In this document: positions 25,468 through 34,340 of the stretch, piece by piece | Layout of the letters: each line of letters opens with the position of its first letter | Position numbering within the stretch: position 1 is the first letter of the stretch | Assembly (NCBI GenBank): GCA_945830395.1 | Contig: CALZYE010000004.1 | Location: forward strand, 1-64,000 | Reading direction: 5' to 3' | Source: an uncultured Clostridia bacterium | GTDB taxonomy: Bacteria; Bacillota; Clostridia; Peptostreptococcales; Anaerovoracaceae | Length of the DNA: 64,000 bases | The notes under the pieces: generated by a model | What the model was told of the DNA's origin: nothing | Seen by the model: the letters and a program-made list of their open reading frames with translations, nothing else | The model's database searches: none | Position numbers and translations under genes: made by a program

Positions 25468-26865
25468 ATGGATAAAATTAGGAAGACTAAGCAGGATATG
25501 GACCTTCTGACAGGACCTATTTGGAATAAGATGTTGAAATTTGCAATTCCTCTTGCGGCAACCAGCATACTGCAGCAGCTTTTCAATGCGGCGGATGTTG
25601 CAGTTGTCGGGAAATTTGCAGGAAAAACCGCCACTGCTGCTGTGGGGAGCAATGCGCCTCTGATAGGACTTTTGGTGAATATTTTCATCGGACTTGCTCT
25701 TGGAGCAAATGTTGTGATTGCGCGTTTCATAGGTGCAAAGGACGAGGCACAGATTAGAAAGGGTATACATACAGCCATCGTAGTAGGCGGGGTGGGGGGA
25801 CTTATTTTGATGCTGACAGGGATATTGATGACACCGTATATGTTGGATTTAGTCAAGGTTCCCGGCAATGTAAAGCCACTTGCAAATACATATCTGAGAA
25901 TTTTTTTCTTGGGCATGCCTTTTTCCGTTATATATAATTTTGAATCTGCAATCTTCAGAAGCCGGGGCAATACCAAAACGCCCCTATATTGTCTCACCGT
26001 GTCCGGAATTATAAATGTACTTTTGAATTTATTCTTGGTTGCAAAACTAAACATGAGCGTTGCGGGAGTTGCGACGGCTACGACCATTGCAATGGCTGTG
26101 AGCAGCGGACTTCTTTTTATGATACTTTTGAGAGAGAAGGGAACTTACGGTATCAGATTCAAAGAACTTAGAGTCGAAAAAAGTATATTTGTCAATATAA
26201 TGAAAATCGGTTTGCCGTCCGGCATTCAGGGAATGGTTTTTTCTCTGTCGAATCTGGTCATACAGTCAGCCATAAACAGCCTGGGTGCAGATACCATGGC
26301 GGCATCGGCAATAGCGTTTTATATTGATATTTCAATATTCTTTGTACTTTCTGCCTTCAGCCAGGCGACCACAACCTTTATAAGCCAGAATTACGGAGCA
26401 GGCAAGTTAAAAAGGTGCAGAGATGTGGCAAAGGTGGGCATTACCATGAACCTGTTTTTTACCGTCACACTTTCGCTGCTGCTTCTATATTTTGATAAAA
26501 ATATATTAAGGGTATTTACAAGCGATGCTGCGGTTTTGGCTCTGGCGCATACGAGACTTTTCATACTGTTTACGACGCAGGGGCTTAACTGCACAAATGA
26601 AACCATGTCGGCTATACTGAGGGGACTGGGCAATTCCTTCAGCCCTGCCGTAATTTCATTGATATTTATATGTGGAACGAGAATTTTGTGGGTGTACACG
26701 GGATTTCAGCATTTCAAGACATTCCAATCTCTGATTTTCTCTTATCCTATAAGCTGGGGCTTGAGCCTGGTTCTTCTGATATTGATTTATGCGAGAGTCA
26801 GGAGAGAAAAATTATTGACAAATAAGGACACGGGTGATAAAATTGCTAACATAGTTAATAATTAA
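25468..26865 (+). CDS. MATE family efflux transporter
   Basis: A 465-aa polytopic protein of the multidrug and toxin extrusion family. The opening DLLTGPIWNKMLKFAIPLAAT and LFNAADVAVVGKFAG are typical, as are SAIFRSRGNTKTPLY and ISQNYGAGKLKR. Two homologous six-helix bundles are visible. Such pumps expel cationic drugs using Na+ or H+. It precedes a MarR/ABC exporter operon, whose promoter and operator overlap its 3' end. AGGTAAG is a weak ribosome site. Confidence 0.92.
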   Translation: MDKIRKTKQDMDLLTGPIWNKMLKFAIPLAATSILQQLFNAADVAVVGKFAGKTATAAVGSNAPLIGLLVNIFIGLALGANVVIARFIGAKDEAQIRKGIHTAIVVGGVGGLILMLTGILMTPYMLDLVKVPGNVKPLANTYLRIFFLGMPFSVIYNFESAIFRSRGNTKTPLYCLTVSGIINVLLNLFLVAKLNMSVAGVATATTIAMAVSSGLLFMILLREKGTYGIRFKELRVEKSIFVNIMKIGLPSGIQGMVFSLSNLVIQSAINSLGADTMAASAIAFYIDISIFFVLSAFSQATTTFISQNYGAGKLKRCRDVAKVGITMNLFFTVTLSLLLLYFDKNILRVFTSDAAVLALAHTRLFILFTTQGLNCTNETMSAILRGLGNSFSPAVISLIFICGTRILWVYTGFQHFKTFQSLIFSYPISWGLSLVLLILIYARVRREKLLTNKDTGDKIANIVNN

Positions 26866-26866
26866 C
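26815..26866 (+). promoter_or_regulatory. Promoter and palindromic operator for marR-ABC operon
   Basis: TTGACA (26815-26820) and TAAAAT (26838-26843) are spaced by 17 nt, inside the 3' end of the MATE gene. Just downstream, GTTAATAATTAAC (26854-26866) is a perfect 13-bp palindrome across the MATE stop codon. It lies where a MarR dimer would block transcription, so autoregulation by the adjacent MarR is likely. Confidence 0.6.
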
Positions 26867-26880
26867 GGTGTTAAATATTT

Positions 26881-26911
26881 CCGCTGAAAATTATTTTCGG
26901 CGGGATTTTTT
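26881..26911 (+). terminator. Hairpin terminator between MATE and marR
   Basis: CCGCTGAAAA (26881-26890) pairs with TTTTCGGCGG (26894-26903) with one G-U pair, followed by GATTTTTT. It ends the MATE transcript. As it also lies downstream of the predicted marR promoter, it may attenuate that operon. Confidence 0.75.
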
Positions 26912-26927
26912 ATTTGGAGGTATGGAA

Positions 26928-27416
26928 GTGAAGGCGGAACAGAAACGATTCGTTGAAATTATGGAGAAGTTTAGAGCGCTTCCCATGAAAAATCTGCTGG
27001 ATAAAGATGTGATAAGAGGAGAGTGGCATCTCTTAAATGCTATACATGTGATGTCTAAGGAAAATGAAGAAAAGGGAATTAAGATTTCGGACATCATAAA
27101 ATACAGATGTGTTCCTGCGCCGGCAGTGTCCAGAAGCTTGGGAAAACTTGAAGAAAAAGGAATGGTAGAGCGTTTCGCGGACAAGAGCGACAGAAGAAAT
27201 ACCATTGTAAAACTGACGGAAAAGGGAATTAGAGCTACCGAGAAGACAGAAAAAAATCTGGAGGAATGTTTTGATACGGTGTTCGACAGATTTGGAGAAG
27301 AAGAGAGCAAAGCGCTTTTAAATAAGTTGGACAAGTTTTATAAAATTGTGGCTGAAGAGGTAAAAAAAGAGGGGAAACCGGAAAGGAAGAGGGTAAATAA
27401 TGAGGCAGCTGATTAG
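26928..27416 (+). CDS. MarR family transcriptional regulator
   Basis: A 162-aa winged-helix protein. The core contains EWHLLNAIHVMSKENEEKGIKISDIIK-like helices, a recognition segment VPAPAVSRSLGKLEEKGMVERF and the wing DKSDRRNTIVKLTEKG at about residues 74-105. I prefer the GTG start at 26928, seven nt after GGAGG (26916-26920); the ATG at 26922 is only one nt from that site. The 3' end overlaps the ABC exporter start by 17 nt, so the two are co-translated. It probably represses its own operon via the palindrome at 26854-26866. Confidence 0.87.
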   Translation: MKAEQKRFVEIMEKFRALPMKNLLDKDVIRGEWHLLNAIHVMSKENEEKGIKISDIIKYRCVPAPAVSRSLGKLEEKGMVERFADKSDRRNTIVKLTEKGIRATEKTEKNLEECFDTVFDRFGEEESKALLNKLDKFYKIVAEEVKKEGKPERKRVNNEAAD

Positions 27417-29709
27417 AAATCTTAAACCTTATCGCGTGCAGGTTTTGATAATTGCCCTATTTCTGGGACTGCAGGCGTATGCAGATCTGTCTTTGCCTAC
27501 ATATACGCAGGACATCATAGATGTGGGTATTCAAAACAAAGGGATAGAGCATATTTTGCCGGAAAAGACTACAAAAGAGGAATATGAGAACGCTCAAATT
27601 TTCATGAACGAAGACGAAAAGAAGCTTTGGAGATCCTCATATAAAAGAGAGGGCAGGCTCTATGCCAGATCAGAAAACAGAGAAGACAGGCTGAATGAAG
27701 CTGATGATAAGCTTTTAACTCCCATAGTTCTAACCTATCAGCTGGGTCACACCTCTGTAAAAGACTTTAAATCCATGGTCAAATCCTCTATGGAAAAGAG
27801 CGGCGAGCAGGAAGCGAAATTGATGTCCGCGAAGGTTGACGATATGTCGGTTGAGGAGCTGGAAAAGCTCTTGAAGCGGGACATAAAAACCTTTAAGGCA
27901 GAGGATGAAAAGGGTAAAGTCAAAACCTATGTAGATACCAGAATTATATTGTCAGACATGATTTCATCGGGGCAGATGGATAAAAGTGCCGTAGCGAAGA
28001 TAAAGAAGCAGACGGAAAGGACGGTGGAAGCCGTCGGACAGAGAACCCTGAAGTCCATGGCCATTACCTATGCACATGACAGCGATAAGGCGGCAGGCGT
28101 GAATGTTGACAAGGTTCAGAAGGACTATCTTTGGTCTTCCGGGATCAGGATGTTTATCATGGCGCTTGTCATGTTTTTGGCGGCAGGTGTTGCAGCGGCA
28201 GTTGCATCCGGAGTCGGCGCAAATATAGGCAGAGATTTGAGAAGGAAAGTTTTCGCAAATGTTATGAATTTCTCGGGGGAGGACATGGATAAATTTTCAA
28301 CAGCCTCCCTCATTACCAGAAGTACAAACGATGTTCAGCAGGTTCAGAATGTTACTACGATGATGCTGAGAATGGTGATGTTTGCACCGATTATGGGAAT
28401 CTGGGGAATAGTCAAAGTGATCCGGACAGGAGCGAACATGGGATACATACTGGCTGTGGGTGTTGCCCTGATTATGATGTTTGTTCTGTTCATATTTGCA
28501 GTCACGATGCCCAAATTTAAGCTGATGCAGGATCTTGTAGACGGAGTCAACAGGGTTGCGCGAGAGATTCTCACAGGTTTGAGCGTAATAAGAGCCTTTG
28601 GAAGAGAGAGGGAGTCAGCGAAAAGGTTTGAGGCGGAAAATGAGAGGTTGAAGAGGACGCAGCTTTTTACCACAAGGGTAATGTCCATGATGCAGCCAAG
28701 CATGCAGCTTTTCATGTTTGCACTTGTCATCGTAGTTACATGGGTTTCTTCCCACAGAATCGACTCAGGGGAACTTGAAGTCGGAGCTATGACCGCTTTC
28801 ATCACATATTCCATGATGATTGTTATGTCCTTCGTACTGCTTACGGTAATGTCCATAATTCTTCCGAGGGCAGGAGTTGCGGCGAAGCGAATCAGCGAAG
28901 TTATAGAGGTGGAGCCATCTGTTAAGGAAGTAGAAAACCCTGATAAAATTCAGAACCCTGAAGGTTTGATTAAGTTTGAGAATGTAAGTTTCAAATATCC
29001 CGATGCGGATAAGGAGGTTTTGTCGGAAATCAGTTTTGAAGCGAAACCGGGAGAAACTACAGCAATTATCGGAAGTACCGGTTCGGGGAAAAGCTCGTTG
29101 ATAAACTTGATTCCCAGATTCTTTGATGTAACCTGTGGAAAAATTACCGTTGACGGTGTGGATATCAGGAAGCTGGGGCTGAAAGAGCTTAGAAGCTATA
29201 TAGGTCTTGTTCCGCAAAAAGGCGTTCTGTTTTCGGGAACTGTTGAATCCAATATAAAATTTGGAAATGACAGTGCAAGTTATGAGGAAATTGCAGAGGC
29301 GGCAGAAATATCCCAAGCCATGGAGTTTATCGAGGAGAAAGAGGATCGCTTTCAGAGTGAGATTTCTCAAGGGGGAAGCAATGTTTCCGGCGGTCAAAAA
29401 CAGAGACTTGCCATTGCAAGAGCCATAGCAGGGAAACCTAAAATTCTGATATTTGACGACAGTTTTTCCGCGCTGGATATGAAGACTGATAAAAAGGTGA
29501 GACGAAAGCTCTCGGAAAAAGCAGGCAAAGCTACAAAAATCATAATAGCTCAAAGGGTAAGCACCATCTTGAAGGCGGAGCAGATTTTGGTTTTAGATGA
29601 AGGAAGGATTGCATGCAAAGGAACGCATCAGGAACTTATGAAAAATTGTGAGATCTACAGACAGATTACTTTGTCACAGCTTTCAAATAAGGAATTGGAG
29701 GAACTGTAA
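27400..29709 (+). CDS. Heterodimeric ABC exporter, degenerate-site subunit (BmrC/LmrC type)
   Basis: A 769-aa half-transporter, membrane domain then ATPase. Walker A is GSTGSGKSS and the signature VSGGQKQR is normal. Walker B reads ILIFDDSF, with Asp in place of the catalytic Glu, and the switch loop reads IIAQRVST, with Gln in place of His. These changes mark the inactive-site partner of heterodimeric exporters. Between TM1 (about 14-34) and TM2 (about 243-265) there is an unusual hydrophilic insertion of roughly 200 residues, predicted extracellular. It is co-expressed with marR and the second subunit; cargo is probably drugs or peptides. Confidence 0.9.
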   Translation: MRQLIRNLKPYRVQVLIIALFLGLQAYADLSLPTYTQDIIDVGIQNKGIEHILPEKTTKEEYENAQIFMNEDEKKLWRSSYKREGRLYARSENREDRLNEADDKLLTPIVLTYQLGHTSVKDFKSMVKSSMEKSGEQEAKLMSAKVDDMSVEELEKLLKRDIKTFKAEDEKGKVKTYVDTRIILSDMISSGQMDKSAVAKIKKQTERTVEAVGQRTLKSMAITYAHDSDKAAGVNVDKVQKDYLWSSGIRMFIMALVMFLAAGVAAAVASGVGANIGRDLRRKVFANVMNFSGEDMDKFSTASLITRSTNDVQQVQNVTTMMLRMVMFAPIMGIWGIVKVIRTGANMGYILAVGVALIMMFVLFIFAVTMPKFKLMQDLVDGVNRVAREILTGLSVIRAFGRERESAKRFEAENERLKRTQLFTTRVMSMMQPSMQLFMFALVIVVTWVSSHRIDSGELEVGAMTAFITYSMMIVMSFVLLTVMSIILPRAGVAAKRISEVIEVEPSVKEVENPDKIQNPEGLIKFENVSFKYPDADKEVLSEISFEAKPGETTAIIGSTGSGKSSLINLIPRFFDVTCGKITVDGVDIRKLGLKELRSYIGLVPQKGVLFSGTVESNIKFGNDSASYEEIAEAAEISQAMEFIEEKEDRFQSEISQGGSNVSGGQKQRLAIARAIAGKPKILIFDDSFSALDMKTDKKVRRKLSEKAGKATKIIIAQRVSTILKAEQILVLDEGRIACKGTHQELMKNCEIYRQITLSQLSNKELEEL

Positions 29710-31565
29710 TGGCTAAAAATAAAGTGATTAAAAATGCCGGGCAAATGGGCGGTGGCGGACCGGGAAATGCAGCTATGAGCATAACCGAAAAACCTGATAA
29801 TATGAAAAAGGCCTTTGCAGATTTACTCAGATACATGGGAGGCTATAAGATTGCACTCTTTTTCATAGTGATATTCGCCATAAGTTCAACGATCTTTCAG
29901 GTGATAGGTCCTAAGATAATGGGAAATGCCACAACTGAAATTGCAAACGGGCTCATGAGGAAAATAGCAGGAACAGGAGGAATTGATTTTTCCGCTATCG
30001 GAAGGATTTTGCTTATTACAGCAGGTCTTTACGGTGCAAGCTCTATTTTTGGATGGCTTCAAGGCTGGATGATGGCGGGAATAACACAAAAAACGGTATA
30101 TAGGATGCGCAAAGAAATTGTCGAGAAGATTAACAGAATGCCTATGAAGTATTTTGAGAGCAGACCTTACGGCGAAGTTCTTTCAAGGATAACCAATGAT
30201 GTGGACACCTTGGGAACAGGTCTTAACCAAAGTTTTACGCAGATTCTTACTTCTACCGCAACAATCGCAGGTGTAATTATTATGATGCTGACAATTTCGC
30301 CTCTGATGACTGTCATCGCTCTTTGTATACTGCCATTGGCGGGACTGCTTCTGGGCATGTTGATTAGATTTTCTCAGAAGTACTTTAAATCTCAGCAGGA
30401 GTATCTTGGCAAGATAAACGGCCGAATTGAAGAGACCTTTTCCGGTCAGAATGTAGTAAAAGCTTTCAACAAAGAAGAGGATTTTATAAAGGACTTTGAT
30501 GAAATAAATGAGGTTTTGTATTCGGCAGCATGGAAATCTCAGTGCTTTTCGGGAATTATGATGCCGCTTATGAATTTTGTGGGGAACCTGGGTTATGCGG
30601 GAGTAGCTATTTCCGGAGGGTTGCTTGCAATCAAGGGAACCATTGGAATAGGAGATATTCAGGCGTTTATTCAGTATGTAAAGAATATGACACAGCCCAT
30701 TGCCCAGATCGCTCAGGTTATGAATCAGGTTCAGTCCATGACGGCGGCTTCAGAGAGAGTTTTCGCTTTTCTGAATGAAGAAGAGGAGGTACAGGGCGAA
30801 GTCATACCGCTGAATCAGAAGGATGTAAAAGGTCTTGTAGAATTTCAGCATGTGAGGTTCGGATACGGTGAGGAGCAGGTGGTTATAGGGGATTTCAGCG
30901 CAAAGATTTGTCCGGGGCAGAAAGTTGCCATAGTAGGTCCTACGGGAGCCGGCAAAACCACCATCGTAAAGCTTCTAATGAGATATTACGATGTGAATAA
31001 AGGTGAAATTAAACTTGACGGTGTGGATGTGAGAAAGCTGGACAAACACGAAATGCGTAAGAACTTTGGAATGGTTCTTCAGGATATTTGGCTGTATGCA
31101 GGAACTGTTCGTGAAAATATCCGCTTCGGAAATACCGATGCAACGGATGAAGAGGTGGAAAATGCGGCAAAGGCTGCCCACGCTCATCACTTTATAAAGA
31201 CACTTCCCGGCGGATATGACATGATGATAAATGAAGATGCAACAAATCTTTCGCAAGGGCAGAAACAACTTATCACAATCGCAAGAGCCATATTGGCAAA
31301 CACCAAGGTTATGATTTTAGACGAGGCAACCTCCTCTGTGGACACAAGAACCGAGGTTCAGATTCAGAAGGCCATGGATAACCTCATGGAGGGCCGTACC
31401 AGCTTCATCATCGCCCATCGCCTTTCTACTATACGAAACGCCGATTTGATCTTGGTAATGAACCACGGAGATATTGTGGAGCAGGGAACCCATGATGAAC
31501 TGATTTCACTGGGAGGAGTCTATGCAGGACTTTATAACTCGCAGTTTGAGGGAGATATTGCTTAG
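29709..31565 (+). CDS. Heterodimeric ABC exporter, catalytic subunit (BmrD/LmrD type)
   Basis: A 618-aa half-transporter. It starts at the last base of the first subunit's stop (TAATG), so translation is coupled. After a glycine-rich N-terminus, six membrane helices lead to an ATPase domain with Walker A GPTGAGKTT, Walker B VMILDEATSS with the catalytic Glu, and switch FIIAHRLST with His. The signature is LSQGQ instead of LSGGQ, as in LmrD-like subunits. It therefore complements the upstream subunit: one consensus and one degenerate ATP site per heterodimer. Confidence 0.92.
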   Translation: MAKNKVIKNAGQMGGGGPGNAAMSITEKPDNMKKAFADLLRYMGGYKIALFFIVIFAISSTIFQVIGPKIMGNATTEIANGLMRKIAGTGGIDFSAIGRILLITAGLYGASSIFGWLQGWMMAGITQKTVYRMRKEIVEKINRMPMKYFESRPYGEVLSRITNDVDTLGTGLNQSFTQILTSTATIAGVIIMMLTISPLMTVIALCILPLAGLLLGMLIRFSQKYFKSQQEYLGKINGRIEETFSGQNVVKAFNKEEDFIKDFDEINEVLYSAAWKSQCFSGIMMPLMNFVGNLGYAGVAISGGLLAIKGTIGIGDIQAFIQYVKNMTQPIAQIAQVMNQVQSMTAASERVFAFLNEEEEVQGEVIPLNQKDVKGLVEFQHVRFGYGEEQVVIGDFSAKICPGQKVAIVGPTGAGKTTIVKLLMRYYDVNKGEIKLDGVDVRKLDKHEMRKNFGMVLQDIWLYAGTVRENIRFGNTDATDEEVENAAKAAHAHHFIKTLPGGYDMMINEDATNLSQGQKQLITIARAILANTKVMILDEATSSVDTRTEVQIQKAMDNLMEGRTSFIIAHRLSTIRNADLILVMNHGDIVEQGTHDELISLGGVYAGLYNSQFEGDIA

Positions 31566-31623
31566 AGAGGATTATGAGGCTGTTACCTGCAGCACGAGAG
31601 ATGGGCATGATTTGGATTTCAGA

Positions 31624-31666
31624 CAAAAAAGCAGACAGCAGATATTGTTAGTAATATCTGCTGTCT
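31624..31666 (-). terminator. Terminator of ssrA
   Basis: AGACAGCAGATATT (31633-31646) pairs perfectly with AATATCTGCTGTCT (31653-31666). On the minus strand it is followed by GCTTTTTT, just after the tmRNA CCA end. Confidence 0.9.
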
Positions 31667-31667
31667 A

Positions 31668-32021
31668 TGGTGGAGATGATGGGAGTCGAACCCATGTCCG
31701 AAAGCATGTTCAAAGCACTTTCTCCGAGCGCAGCCGATAATTTGAATTTCGCTCATCCAAGCGCCAATCGGCAGGCTCTCAAACTCACTATCCCGTAAGT
31801 CCCTTGTGAATCCGGGAAATTTCACAAGGTTTCCCGTATGATTCGAGGTTAGATTTTCAGCCTACAGGAAAACTGAAGCTAACCGCACGCTGCTTAGGCA
31901 GCCAGTGCAAAATTATTATTTTCTTTAGCGTTTATATTTAAACGGCCCTTTTTTGCGTAGACCGGGCGACTACGGCTCGCTTATGCTTCTTCTACACCCC
32001 CGTCGAAACCTTTACATCCCC
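31668..32021 (-). ncRNA. ssrA: Transfer-messenger RNA (tmRNA)
   Basis: This 354-nt RNA rescues stalled ribosomes with SmpB. The 5' end GGGGATG (from 32021) pairs with CATCTCC before the encoded ACCA at the 3' end (31668). The tRNA-like part has GGTTCGACTCCC near the 3' end. The mRNA-like part reads GCT AAA GAA AAT AAT AAT TTT GCA CTG GCT GCC TAA, giving tag AKENNNFALAA and stop; the resume codon could lie a little upstream. A minus-strand TATAAT (complement of 32042-32047) lies 21 nt upstream, and a strong terminator follows. The gene converges with the ABC operon. Confidence 0.97.
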
Positions 32022-32169
32022 GCGAAAGTATATCTACATACATTATACACAAATGATTACAAAAATAAAAGCATTGCAAGGCAGATTTTTCCCCCTGCCC
32101 CTGAGCGAAAATAAGGGAACCCTCAAAGTGAGCTCTCCCTACTTTTTTTATTTGCAGAAAACTTCAACT

Positions 32170-32198
32170 TTTAACTACATGCTAAAACATGATATAAT
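32170..32198 (+). promoter_or_regulatory. Candidate promoter for the two-component/redox operon
   Basis: TATAAT at 32193-32198 is preceded at 16-17 nt by TTTAACT (32170-32176). The leader to 32321 is about 115 nt and includes the 8-nt palindrome TTGCGCAA. The rest of the 32022-32320 gap, divergent between ssrA and this operon, shows no gene. Confidence 0.5.
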
Positions 32199-32320
32199 TA
32201 AAAAAGATTAGGAATCGTATGCTTGCGCAAGGAGTGATTTTTTGCAGCGGGCTGAAAAAACAGCATAAAACAGTTGCATGAGGATGAATACTTAATGAAA
32301 GGATATATTTTAAGAGAAAA

Positions 32321-32995
32321 ATGAGAATTTTAGTTGTAGAGGATGAAATTCAGCTGCTGGAAAGCATCGCAGAGGGGCTGAGGCTTTCAGGATACATTGT
32401 AGATACTGCCGAAAACGGTGCAGATGGTGAAGAGATGTGCTATATACAGGATTACGACTTGGTTATACTCGATATAAATCTTCCCAAAATGGACGGTTTT
32501 CAGGTGCTTAAACGGGTTCGGGAGCATAATAAAAAGCTGAATATAATATTATTGACCGCCCGTTCTGATGTCAGCGACCGTGTAAAGGGACTTGACTACG
32601 GAGCAAATGACTATGTTGTAAAGCCTTTTTATTTTGCAGAACTTGAAGCCAGAATAAGGGCATTGCTAAGGCGTAAGGCCATTCAGCCGGAGGCGGATTT
32701 GTGCTGTGGTCCTTTAAGATTCGATACGGCAAAACGCAGAGCCTATGTGAAAGATAAAGAGCTGAAGTTGACCAAGAAGGAGCTTGGAATTTTAGAATAT
32801 TTATTGATGAATATGGGAACTCATATTACTCAGTACGAAATTTTGGAACATGTGTGGGGAGATGAGGCAGACAGCTTCAGTAATACCGTGAGAGTACACA
32901 TGGTTTCCTTAAGGAAAAAGCTTAAGCAGGCAACAGGTTATAACATGATAGAAAATACTATAAGTAAAGGATACATAATAGATGAAAATAAGTAA
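32321..32995 (+). CDS. OmpR/PhoB family response regulator
   Basis: A 224-aa regulator. The receiver domain starts MRILVVEDEIQLLESIAEGL. Its acidic pocket is EDE near residue 7-9, the phosphoacceptor Asp lies in LVILDINLPKMDG near residue 51, and the conserved KPF follows near residue 103. The C-terminal winged helix includes LTKKELGILEYLLMN and NTVRVHMVSLRKKL. It overlaps the downstream kinase gene by 14 nt. The next genes encode a redox module, which is the likely target by position; this is inference. Confidence 0.93.
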   Translation: MRILVVEDEIQLLESIAEGLRLSGYIVDTAENGADGEEMCYIQDYDLVILDINLPKMDGFQVLKRVREHNKKLNIILLTARSDVSDRVKGLDYGANDYVVKPFYFAELEARIRALLRRKAIQPEADLCCGPLRFDTAKRRAYVKDKELKLTKKELGILEYLLMNMGTHITQYEILEHVWGDEADSFSNTVRVHMVSLRKKLKQATGYNMIENTISKGYIIDENK

Positions 32996-34124
32996 TCATG
33001 CAGCCAATGTGAGAAAAACCATCGTATATAAGCTTGTAGTGGCGGTTATGGTCATATTTTTGGCAATGATAGGCATCCTGTATATAAGCATAAATTATTA
33101 CCAGCACTACGCAATGTCGGGTCTTGTTGACAGACTCGAAAATGAGCTTAACAAAGCAGAAAAGTCCAAGGATAACGGAATTTTAATACTAAAGCAGGAC
33201 GAGGGTATTTCGAGAACCGAGTTTGTTATTCACACCGCAATAATCTCCCTAAGCGTTATATGCCTTGGAGCAATAACTTTCTATATTGTGATTTCGGGAG
33301 TTATGAAGCCTTTGAGACAGCTTACGGAGAAAGTCTCAAACATCGACATTGAGCGGGCAAGCTACGAAAAAAATTATATTTTAATCGAGAACGGAGGTCT
33401 GGAGATCAAGGACCTTTCCAGGACACTTGACAGAGCTTTTCAGGAAATTTATGAGGGATACGAAAGGCAAAAAAAATTCAGCATAAATGTAGCCCACGAG
33501 GTGAGAACGCCGCTTGCCGTACTGTCTGCGAAGATCGATGTTTTTAAAAAGAAAAACACAAAAGGAGACAGGGAAATAACCGAGTTTGTAAACTCTATGG
33601 AAAAAAATATAGCCCACCTTTCGGACATGGTTGAGGGACTCATGCTGTTAAGCGGCAATCAACCGGTGCAAAAGAAAATGGTGCATATTAACGAACTGCT
33701 GGACGAAATTTTCTTTGACATGGAGGATAGGGCGCTGGAGAAGGACTTGAAACTTACGATGCAGGGTGAAGATGTAATAATAAATACCGACGATCAAATT
33801 CTGGAAAGGGCGCTTTTTAACCTTATTGAAAACGGAATAAAGTACAGTGAAAAGGGAGGAAGCATTCAAGCCTGTATGAAAACTGTAAGCGACAAGGCTG
33901 TCATAAAAATTTCAGATGAGGGCGTGGGAATTTCAGATGAGGACAAAGCCCATATATTCGACCTGTTCTACAGGGTGGACCAATCAAGAAGCAGAGAAAC
34001 GGGAGGCCACGGAATAGGGCTGGCGCTTGTAATGCATATAGTAAACCGACTGGGCGGAACTGTTTCCGTTAAAGACAACATCCCGAAGGGAAGTGTATTT
34101 GAAATAATTTTGCCGATTAATTAG
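32982..34124 (+). CDS. Sensor histidine kinase
   Basis: A 380-aa membrane kinase. Two membrane helices (about 15-36 and 85-107) flank an extracytoplasmic loop of only about 50 residues, followed by a HAMP-like linker. The H-box FSINVAHEVRTPLAVL carries the phospho-His at about residue 170. The ATPase domain has ALFNLIENGIKYS (N box), ISDEGVGISDEDKAHIFDLF (G1/F) and GGHGIGLALVMHIV (G2). The short sensor loop suggests it senses a small signal or the membrane itself. It partners the overlapping response regulator. No terminator separates it from the following CXXC gene. Confidence 0.92.
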   Translation: MKISNHAANVRKTIVYKLVVAVMVIFLAMIGILYISINYYQHYAMSGLVDRLENELNKAEKSKDNGILILKQDEGISRTEFVIHTAIISLSVICLGAITFYIVISGVMKPLRQLTEKVSNIDIERASYEKNYILIENGGLEIKDLSRTLDRAFQEIYEGYERQKKFSINVAHEVRTPLAVLSAKIDVFKKKNTKGDREITEFVNSMEKNIAHLSDMVEGLMLLSGNQPVQKKMVHINELLDEIFFDMEDRALEKDLKLTMQGEDVIINTDDQILERALFNLIENGIKYSEKGGSIQACMKTVSDKAVIKISDEGVGISDEDKAHIFDLFYRVDQSRSRETGGHGIGLALVMHIVNRLGGTVSVKDNIPKGSVFEIILPIN

Positions 34125-34193
34125 AGATTTAATTTTTCTTAACATAAACTTTATGTCCCATATGTTATTCTATCTAAGGGGGAGGTGATGTAA

Positions 34194-34340
34194 TTGACAG
34201 GAAAATCAAGAAAAGCTGTCAGTATAGGTGTTTTTGCGATAGGCATTCTGTTTATAATATATGGAGTCCATCGCGGGGAGGTAGACACTGTTTTCTCAAA
34301 AGCCGTTAGAATTTGTTTAGAATGTGTGGGGATTGGTTAA
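34194..34340 (+). CDS. Small CXXC membrane protein (CD1871A-like)
   Basis: A 48-aa protein with a TTG start at 34194, eight nt after GGGGGAGG; the ATG at 34188 is followed at once by a stop. It has one hydrophobic helix (VSIGVFAIGILFIIYGV, about residues 9-25), then HRGEVDTVFSKAVRICLECVGIG ending with a CxxC. This matches the pattern of the clostridial CD1871A family of short CXXC proteins: a TM helix, a YRGE-like motif, then ICLECIGIG. It directly precedes the 4Fe-4S membrane protein (stop abuts its start). A redox or cluster-delivery role is likely but unproven. Confidence 0.8.
   Translation: MTGKSRKAVSIGVFAIGILFIIYGVHRGEVDTVFSKAVRICLECVGIG

Noticed and set aside
31566..31667. Terminator for the ABC operon on the plus strand
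   Set aside because: The palindrome here has its T tract only on the minus strand, so it belongs to ssrA; the ABC operon may still end at it, but not by the usual mechanism.
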